A DNA stretch of 64,000 nucleotides from Anaerolinea sp. Its GTDB lineage: Bacteria; Chloroflexota; Anaerolineae; Anaerolineales; Anaerolineaceae. A program made the position numbers and the translations under genes. Location: the NCBI GenBank assembly GCA_029975055.1, contig JARKPU010000077.1:124001-188000 (forward strand). Reading direction: 5' to 3'. This document shows, one piece after another, positions 59,120 to 64,000 of this stretch (the first letter of the stretch is position 1; each line of letters opens with the position of its first letter). A model generated the notes under the pieces. The model saw only the letters and a list, made by a program, of their open reading frames with translations, had not been told where the DNA came from and did no database searches.

Positions 59120-59869
59120 ATGGACACCTCGCCCAACCCGCCCGACCGGTTCACCGTCTTCCCCGCCATCGACCTGCGCGGCGGGCAGGTGGTGCGCCTG
59201 CAGGAGGGCGACCCCCTGCGCCAGACGGCTTACTCCGCCGACCCGGCGGCCACCGCCGCGCGCTGGATCGCCGAAGGCGCGCGCTGGCTGCACGTGGTGA
59301 ACCTCGACGGCGCATTCGACAGCCCCGATGCAGCCAGCCGGGCGGCGCTGCAAGCCATTCTGAGCGTTTCTGCGCAGGCCAATGTGAAAGTACAGTTTGG
59401 GGGCGGTTTGCGCTCGCTGGAGGCCGTCCAGCGCGCCCTGGAGCTGGGTGTGGAACGAGTCGTCCTCGGCACGCTGGCCATCGAGCACCCCGAGGCCCTG
59501 GCCGAAGCCCTCTCGCGCTGGGGCGCAGAGCGCATCGCCGCCGGGTTGGATGCCCGCGGAGGCCTGGCGGCTCTGCGCGGCTGGCAGCAGGCCACCGAAA
59601 CGCCCGCGGCGCAGGCCGCCGCCCGCCTGCGCGATGCCGGGCTGCGCTGGCTCGTCTTCACCGATATTGCCCGCGACGGGCTGCAAACCGGGCTCAACCT
59701 GCCCGCCACGCTCGAACTGGCCCGCCATACCGGCCTTTGGGTGGTCGCCTCCGGCGGGGTGAAAGAGGCGAGTGAAATCCAGGCTGCGCGGGAGGCCGGG
59801 CTGGCCGGGGTCATCATTGGCCGAGCGTTGTATGAAGGCAGTATTCGATTGGCGGAGGTGCTATGCTAG
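59120..59869 (+). CDS. hisA: ProFAR isomerase
   Basis: A 249-residue (beta/alpha)8 enzyme. Motifs: [70 protein letters not shown] and [30 protein letters not shown]. Converts ProFAR to PRFAR. Its end overlaps hisF by 7 nt. The start has a GGAGCATCC site. Confidence 0.95.
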   Translation: MDTSPNPPDRFTVFPAIDLRGGQVVRLQEGDPLRQTAYSADPAATAARWIAEGARWLHVVNLDGAFDSPDAASRAALQAILSVSAQANVKVQFGGGLRSLEAVQRALELGVERVVLGTLAIEHPEALAEALSRWGAERIAAGLDARGGLAALRGWQQATETPAAQAAARLRDAGLRWLVFTDIARDGLQTGLNLPATLELARHTGLWVVASGGVKEASEIQAAREAGLAGVIIGRALYEGSIRLAEVLC

Positions 59870-60630
59870 CCAGGCGCATCATCCCATGTATGGATATCGC
59901 CGGGGGGCGCATCGTCAAGGGGGTGCAGTTCGCCAACCTGCGCGACGCGGGCGACCCCGTGGAACAGGCCCGCGCCTATGACGCAGCCGGTGCCGACGAG
60001 CTGGCCTTCCTGGATATTTCGGCCACGCCCGAGGGCCGCGCCACGGTGGTTGACCTGGTGAGGCGCGTGGCCGGGCAGGTTTTCCTGCCGTTCACGGTGG
60101 GCGGGGGCATACGCAGCGTGGAAGATATGCGCCGCCTGCTGCTGGCCGGGGCCGATAAAGTCTCGGTCAACTCGGCCGCGGTGCGCCGCCCCGAACTGCT
60201 CAGCCAGGGCGCCGAACGCTTCGGCAGCCAGTGCATCCTGCTGGCCATCGACGCGCGCCGCGCCCCGGGTGCCGTACCGCGCTGGGAGGTGTTCATCGAC
60301 GGCGGCCGGACCCCCACCGGCCTGGACGCGGTGGAATGGGCCGCGCGCGGCGTGGAGCTGGGGGCCGGGGAGATTCTGCTCACCAGCATGGATGCCGATG
60401 GCACGCTGGCGGGCTTCGACCTGGCGCTCACCCGCGCCGTCACCACGGCAGTGAGCGTGCCGGTCATCGCCTCCGGTGGGGCGGGCGCTCCGCAGCACTT
60501 TGCCGATGTGCTCACCCTGGCTCATGCCGATGCCGCCCTGGCCGCCTCGCTCTTCCACGACGGCCGCCTGCGCATCCCCGAACTGAAAGACTACCTGGCC
60601 GCCCAGGGCGTGCCGGTGAGAAGGAGTTGA
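59863..60630 (+). CDS. hisF: Imidazole glycerol phosphate synthase cyclase subunit
   Basis: A 255-residue (beta/alpha)8 cyclase. Motifs: [76 protein letters not shown] and [17 protein letters not shown]. Together with HisH it makes imidazole glycerol phosphate and AICAR. All key residues are present (Asp in the first and the fifth barrel segments). Confidence 0.95.
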   Translation: MLARRIIPCMDIAGGRIVKGVQFANLRDAGDPVEQARAYDAAGADELAFLDISATPEGRATVVDLVRRVAGQVFLPFTVGGGIRSVEDMRRLLLAGADKVSVNSAAVRRPELLSQGAERFGSQCILLAIDARRAPGAVPRWEVFIDGGRTPTGLDAVEWAARGVELGAGEILLTSMDADGTLAGFDLALTRAVTTAVSVPVIASGGAGAPQHFADVLTLAHADAALAASLFHDGRLRIPELKDYLAAQGVPVRRS

Positions 60631-60631
60631 A

Positions 60632-61045
60632 ATGGCTCTCCAACCGAAAGTGCTCCAGTTTTTTTATAAATTGTGGGGCAAACCCCACAATTTACAGGAA
60701 AAGAACCACACGACCCTCCAACCGCGCTTCGACGCGGGTGGCCTGCTCCCGGCGGTGGTGCAAGACGCTTCCACCGGCCAGGTGCTCATGCTGGCTTATA
60801 TGAACCGCGAGGCCCTCGAACTGACCCTCCAGAGCGGTGAAACTCATTTTTGGTCGCGCAGCCGGAAGGAATTGTGGCACAAGGGCGGCACTTCGGGCAA
60901 CACGCAGCAGGTGGTGGAACTGGCGCTGGATTGCGACGGCGACGCATTGCTGGTGCGAGTCTTGCCGGCCGGGCCCGCGTGCCACACCGGCGCGGTGAGC
61001 TGCTTTTTCAACCCATTGACCCCTCCTAAGGACCCCACCTCATGA
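60632..61045 (+). CDS. hisI: PRA-CH cyclohydrolase with an in-frame palindromic insert
   Basis: A 137-residue HisI. The catalytic core is conserved: [80 protein letters not shown] with the metal-binding Cys residues. The N-terminus has about 26 extra residues (from ALQPKVLQ to NHTT) coming from the palindromic repeat, with its sequence read as [16 protein letters not shown]. The nine-base stretch CTCCAACCG is present on both sides (60638 to 60646 and 60716 to 60724), 78 bp apart, so the frame is kept. The gene overlaps hisE by 4 nt. Confidence 0.9.
   Translation: MALQPKVLQFFYKLWGKPHNLQEKNHTTLQPRFDAGGLLPAVVQDASTGQVLMLAYMNREALELTLQSGETHFWSRSRKELWHKGGTSGNTQQVVELALDCDGDALLVRVLPAGPACHTGAVSCFFNPLTPPKDPTS
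60657..60704. repeat. Palindromic repeat element, copy 2 (inside hisI)
   Basis: Inverted-repeat arms of 12 bp, TAAATTGTGGGG and CCCCACAATTTA (60667 to 60694, loop CAAA), flanked by T- and A-rich tracts and in inverted orientation relative to the copy at 61880. Flanking CTCCAACCG repeats suggest insertion with a 9-bp duplication. The element is read in frame and adds residues to HisI. Confidence 0.85.
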
Positions 61046-61323
61046 CCCTCGATGAACTGTTTGACATCATTTGCACGCGGCGAGAAGCGCCCCCCTCCGC
61101 CTCTTACACGGCCCGCCTGCTGGCCGCCGGCGAGGATGAGATCCTCAAGAAGGTCGGTGAAGAGTCGGTGGAGGTAATCCTCGCGGCCAAGGCGCAGGGC
61201 GATGCGCGCCTGGTGGAAGAGATCGCCGACCTGGCTTATCACACCCTGGTGCTGTTGGCCGCCCGCGGCCTCACCCCGGATGATATCCGGGCCGAGCTTG
61301 CGCGCCGCCACCGCCCGGCCTGA
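61042..61323 (+). CDS. hisE: PRA-PH pyrophosphohydrolase
   Basis: A 93-residue HisE. Helical with the motif [26 protein letters not shown] and [19 protein letters not shown], typical of the all-alpha MazG-like pyrophosphohydrolase. It hydrolyses phosphoribosyl-ATP. It is separate from hisI here (often fused as hisIE). It ends the operon. Confidence 0.95.
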   Translation: MTLDELFDIICTRREAPPSASYTARLLAAGEDEILKKVGEESVEVILAAKAQGDARLVEEIADLAYHTLVLLAARGLTPDDIRAELARRHRPA

Positions 61324-61332
61324 GCAACAAAA

Positions 61333-61352
61333 AACCGCCCGAGGGGGCGGTT
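61333..61352. terminator. Bidirectional terminator after the his operon
   Basis: An 8-bp stem, AACCGCCC and GGGCGGTT, loop GAGG. On the minus strand it is followed by TTTTTTG, so it also terminates the minus-strand transcript of the 6S RNA candidate and ytxH-like gene. On the plus strand the T-tract is weaker (TTCTGTG). Confidence 0.8.
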
Positions 61353-61379
61353 CTGTGTTGCGGGTAAAAATGTACCCCA

Positions 61380-61530
61380 CCATGCCGTGTGCTGCAGAGT
61401 TCTGAACCTGCTTTCGCAGGTGGGCACCTACCCGGCAGCGCTGCCTTGGCCGCAGCCTATCGCATTGCTCCCGAAAGATTGGCTCCCTTTTTTAAAGTGT
61501 TGGCTCAGAACTGGTTATGCGGCATCACGA
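61380..61530 (-). ncRNA. ssrS: 6S RNA candidate (ssrS)
   Basis: On the minus strand this interval closes with AGTTCTGA/TCAGAACT (61505 to 61512 with 61398 to 61405), an outer CGGCAT/ATGCCG pair, and a terminal-side hairpin ACCTGC GAAA GCAGGT (61407 to 61422). The text begins CTGAGCCAACACTTT then GGGAGCC, and ends GGTGCCCACCTGCGAAAGC then AGGTTCAGAACT; both ends resemble 6S RNA (E. coli CTGAGCCGATATTT and CCACCTT..AAGG-TTCA). This fills the 306-base gap between hisE and ytxH. No promoter was secured. Confidence 0.55.
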
Positions 61531-61629
61531 GCACAGCAGGGCTGAAGCAAAGATACCACAAATCCGCAGGATTGGGTAGAGAATTTTAAGTTGCCAGCCG
61601 GTTGTAAGGTGAGCGGCGGGCGTTTGGGT

Positions 61630-61851
61630 TCACTCCGAAAGGATTTCTCCGCGCAGGCGGGCAAGCTGTTCTTCCATCTGCTGGCGGCGCTCAGAGGCTG
61701 CCAGTTCAATCTCTTTGCGCATCTGGTCGCCAAAATTCTGCACATCGGCGCGCAGCTGCCGCCCCGAAGACGGCGCCAGCAGCAGTGCGATGGCCGACCC
61801 AACCATGGCCCCGGCGACAAGGCCCAACAGCATATTCAAGGCTTTGCTCAT
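61630..61851 (-). CDS. YtxH-like small membrane protein
   Basis: A 73-residue protein with one N-terminal hydrophobic helix (ALNMLLGLVAGAMVGSAIALLLAPSSGRQLRADV) and a charged coiled coil. The GLVAGAMVGSAIALLLAPSSG pattern is that of YtxH proteins, often stress-linked and membrane-associated. No function is established for the family member here. Confidence 0.7.
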   Translation of the reverse strand: MSKALNMLLGLVAGAMVGSAIALLLAPSSGRQLRADVQNFGDQMRKEIELAASERRQQMEEQLARLRGEILSE

Positions 61852-61879
61852 ATGCCCTCCTTTACCCTCGGATCATGTG

Positions 61880-61929
61880 TATCTTTTTCTGTAAATTGTG
61901 GGGCAAGCCCCACGATTTATAGAAAAATA
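61880..61929. repeat. Palindromic repeat element, copy 3 (intergenic)
   Basis: An imperfect palindrome of about 50 bp: TATCTTTTTCTGTAAATTG then GGG, CAAG loop, then CCCCACGATTTATAGAAAA. Core arms TAAATTGTGGGG at 61892 to 61903 and CCCCACGATTTA at 61908 to 61919. It lies between the ytxH-like and PAP2 genes. It shows the extended arms best of the three copies. Confidence 0.85.
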
Positions 61930-61951
61930 GAAACACTATCTTTCCTCACCT

Positions 61952-62932
61952 TTATTGTACCAGACCCAGGCGCTTGAAGAGCCAGGGCGCCCCCGCCGAG
62001 ACCCACGCCCCCACCAGGAAGTAGCGCCCCAGCCTTAGCAGCAGGCCGAGGGTGTCTTCTCCGCGCGGTAAGACCCGGCCAAGCACAAACCAGAAGAGCA
62101 TCACGCCAACCAGGCCGATGCCATAGCACGCCGCTCGCTGCCAGAAGCCCGGCAGCGGCCTGAAGCCGCCTGCGCGCCGGAACATCCAGGCCGCCCCGGC
62201 CGTCAGCCCGAGGAAGGTGCCCCCCAGCGTGTAGGCTGCCTCGCTGCCGAGCGGGTGAATCGGCTCTCCCCCGGCGGCGAGCGCGTTGGCCGCCCACTCG
62301 GGCGGAACCTGCACTGCGGCTGCCGTCGCGGCGGAGGCAGCCAGAACGACCAGGAAGAGCGCCCCCGCAGCCGCCACGCAGGCCAGCAGCAGCTGCTTGA
62401 AGCTCAACCGGCCAACCCAGGCGCTGACGGGGCCGTCGAGCTTCAGAAAGGCCGCGAGCAGCAACCCGCCGGCCAGCCACCCGGCGACCACATCCGAGAG
62501 GAAATGCACGCCCAGGTAGATGCGCGAGAGGCCGATGAGCAGAACCAGCACCCAGGCCGCCGCATTCACCCAGCGGAGGCGGGCCAACCGCCCCATTAAC
62601 CCCCACATCGAGGCGCTGTTCTGGGCATGGCCGGAGGGCAGGCCGAAAGCCGGTTCACTCGCCAGTGCTTTCACGCCCGGGTCCGTCCAGTAAGGCCGCG
62701 GCGAATGGAAGCCCAGCTTGAGCGCGGCGTTCACCCCGTTGCTCAGGGCCAGCATCAGCCCGAGGCGCAGCCCAAGCGCGGCATCCACGCACCAGTAGAA
62801 CACCGGCATGACCAGGAAGTAGAATTCCTCGCTTCCCAGGAAGGTGAAGAACTGCGCGGGCAGGTAGAGCCACCGCCCCAGCGCCTGGAATGCATAATTG
62901 ATGACGATTTCGAGGTTGTGAAGATCGCTCAC
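61952..62932 (-). CDS. PAP2-family membrane phosphatase
   Basis: A 326-residue protein with several membrane helices. The three PAP2 motifs are present: KLGFHSPRPYW (K-x6-RP), PSGHAQNSASMWG (PSGH) and SRIYLGVHFLSDVVAGW (SR-x5-H-x3-D). It probably dephosphorylates lipid phosphates (undecaprenyl pyrophosphate or phosphatidate). The C-terminal half adds about four more helices of unknown role. A divergent gene starts 74 nt away. Confidence 0.85.
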   Translation of the reverse strand: MSDLHNLEIVINYAFQALGRWLYLPAQFFTFLGSEEFYFLVMPVFYWCVDAALGLRLGLMLALSNGVNAALKLGFHSPRPYWTDPGVKALASEPAFGLPSGHAQNSASMWGLMGRLARLRWVNAAAWVLVLLIGLSRIYLGVHFLSDVVAGWLAGGLLLAAFLKLDGPVSAWVGRLSFKQLLLACVAAAGALFLVVLAASAATAAAVQVPPEWAANALAAGGEPIHPLGSEAAYTLGGTFLGLTAGAAWMFRRAGGFRPLPGFWQRAACYGIGLVGVMLFWFVLGRVLPRGEDTLGLLLRLGRYFLVGAWVSAGAPWLFKRLGLVQ

Positions 62933-63006
62933 GTTGAAGCTAAATGTCGGCTTAGAGTAATTTGTAAACGTTGACGATTTACGTGGTTCTATTGTACACT
63001 CAATTT

Positions 63007-64000
63007 ATGCGCACCAAACCCGTCCGCTGGTGGGATCTACCCGCCGCGATCTTCCTGACGATCGCTCTGTTCGCAGCCGTTCTCCGCCTGCAAACCACCA
63101 ACTGGACGCCCCATCTATCGCTCGTGCAGTGGCTGGTACTCATCGGTTTAGTCCTCGGGCTGGCCTTAGGGAAAAGCCGCTTCGGCCCCCGTGTGAGCTT
63201 TCTGTTTGGGTTCATTTTTACCATCACCCTCGTCCCCTGGGCGCTCTGCACGCTGATTAGATCCGAGCTGTGGCTGGAGCGCCTGCAGAGCCTTTGGGGG
63301 CGGCTCGTCGCCGCCGGCGGGCAGCTCGTTGCCAACAAGCCGGTGGATGACGCCATCCTCATCCTCGGCTTCCTGTGCCTTCTGTTCTGGCTGGCGGCGT
63401 TGATCGCAGGCTACCAGCTCACGCGCCACGCCCGTCCCTGGTTTGGCATCCTCGTGGCGGGGGTGATCGTCTTGATCGTCGATTACTCTTTTGAGATGTT
63501 CGCTGCCGTCGATACCGGCACGGCTCTCAGCCTGGTGTTCTTCCTCTTTTCGGTCATTCTCGTGGCCCGCGTCTATTACCTGCGCTCGCAATCGGATTGG
63601 AACGAGCGCGGGCAGATGGTGGAGAACGAGGTCGGGTTCGATATCAGCCGCGGAGCGGCCATCGCGGCGTTGGGGCTGGTGCTGGTCTCCTGGCTCTCGC
63701 CGCGCGTGATCAAAAGCTTCACGCCCGGCACGCTCGAGTCGCGCAGGCTGTCCGAACAGTTCCAGGCCTTTCGCGACCGCATCTCGAATGCCGTTTCATC
63801 GCTCAACAGCCAGGCACCGCTGTTTGTCGAAACCCTGGGCAGCTCGCTGGCGTTGGGCAGCAGCACGAACCTCAGCCAGGAAACGGTCTTCTCCGTCAAA
63901 CCCGAGGAAGGGCGCCTGACCGGCGGGCGCTATTATTGGACCGGGCGCGTGTACGATGCCTACGTGAACGGCCAGTGGGTTTCTACCGAAACTCAGCCCG
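63007..64000 (+). CDS. Transglutaminase-like membrane protein, N-terminal part (right edge)
   Basis: The plus strand is open from the ATG at 63007 to the window edge (331 codons). About five hydrophobic segments cover the first ~190 residues (AAIFLTIALFAAVL; LSLVQWLVLIGLVLGLALG; FLFGFIFTITLVPW; FGILVAGVIVLIVDYSF; LSLVFFLFSVILVARVYYL), then a soluble part with YWTGRVYDAYVNGQW near the end. This is the N-terminal part of DUF3488/TgpA-type transglutaminase proteins. The catalytic domain lies outside the window. Confidence 0.7.
   Translation, partial: MRTKPVRWWDLPAAIFLTIALFAAVLRLQTTNWTPHLSLVQWLVLIGLVLGLALGKSRFGPRVSFLFGFIFTITLVPWALCTLIRSELWLERLQSLWGRLVAAGGQLVANKPVDDAILILGFLCLLFWLAALIAGYQLTRHARPWFGILVAGVIVLIVDYSFEMFAAVDTGTALSLVFFLFSVILVARVYYLRSQSDWNERGQMVENEVGFDISRGAAIAALGLVLVSWLSPRVIKSFTPGTLESRRLSEQFQAFRDRISNAVSSLNSQAPLFVETLGSSLALGSSTNLSQETVFSVKPEEGRLTGGRYYWTGRVYDAYVNGQWVSTETQP

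Noticed and set aside
61239-61427. Minus-strand frame over the 6S candidate and terminator
   Set aside because: Crosses a terminator hairpin and has no family or ribosome site; the RNA explains the region better.
61400-61530. Small SRP RNA
   Set aside because: The SRP tetraloop region with GGAAGGAAGC is absent; the closing stem and end hairpin suit 6S better.

Overview
The window is a high-GC bacterial chromosome segment, most likely from the phylum Chloroflexota (Anaerolineae-like). That reading rests on the style of the phage and host proteins and is an inference, because no rRNA or marker gene is present. About three quarters of it (1 to about 48.5 kb) is an integrated tailed-phage genome. 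Its left end lies outside the window and its right end abuts a tRNA-Arg(CCT) gene. The last 15.5 kb is ordinary host chromosome dominated by a complete histidine operon.

Prophage layout. The late operon (14.3 kb to 1, minus strand) is a compact HK97-type head-tail module: holin-like and coiled-coil membrane proteins, terminase small and large subunits, a portal fused to a MuF-like head protein, protease, capsid, connector, tail completion, tail tube, two tail chaperones joined by a canonical -1 slippery site, a very short tape measure and a partial tail protein. A terminator hairpin sits just upstream of this operon. From 14.5 to 29.6 kb there is cargo on the same strand: a membrane GAF-like protein, a five-gene restriction-like operon (HEPN-like, GGCT-like, type III-like Mod, DUF262/HNH, Res) and a Hachiman pair (hamA, hamB). 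From 29.9 to 41.6 kb run the early and replication genes: small proteins, a TOPRIM primase-helicase flanked by repeat-rich control regions, a tyrosine recombinase, a ParB-like protein and a ribbon-helix-helix regulator. A divergent HTH gene at 41.7 kb suggests a lysogeny switch. From 42.3 to 48.5 kb on the plus strand are a small membrane protein, a decayed NYN gene, an Abi/HEPN-like protein, an MmeI-like restriction-methylation enzyme, an HNH protein and a large serine recombinase whose 3' end runs into the tRNA gene.

Host part. A UMF1-type transporter, a Gfo/Idh/MocA oxidoreductase, an AT-rich orphan gene, a site-2 protease with CBS domains and a methyltransferase precede hisG-D-C-B-H-A-F-I-E. 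Upstream of hisG is a sigma70-like promoter, a 17-residue leader peptide with five His codons that starts almost at the predicted transcription start, and a terminator with a competing antiterminator: a classical ribosome-mediated attenuator. A bidirectional terminator, a 6S RNA candidate, a YtxH-like protein, a PAP2 phosphatase and the start of a transglutaminase-type membrane protein follow. Three copies of a ~50-bp palindromic element lie in this host part, one of them in frame inside hisI.

Main points of interest: the his attenuator, the palindromic element inside hisI, the composite five-gene restriction operon in a prophage with several other defence loci, the frameshift site and miniature tape measure, and several repeat clusters that look like operators or origin elements.
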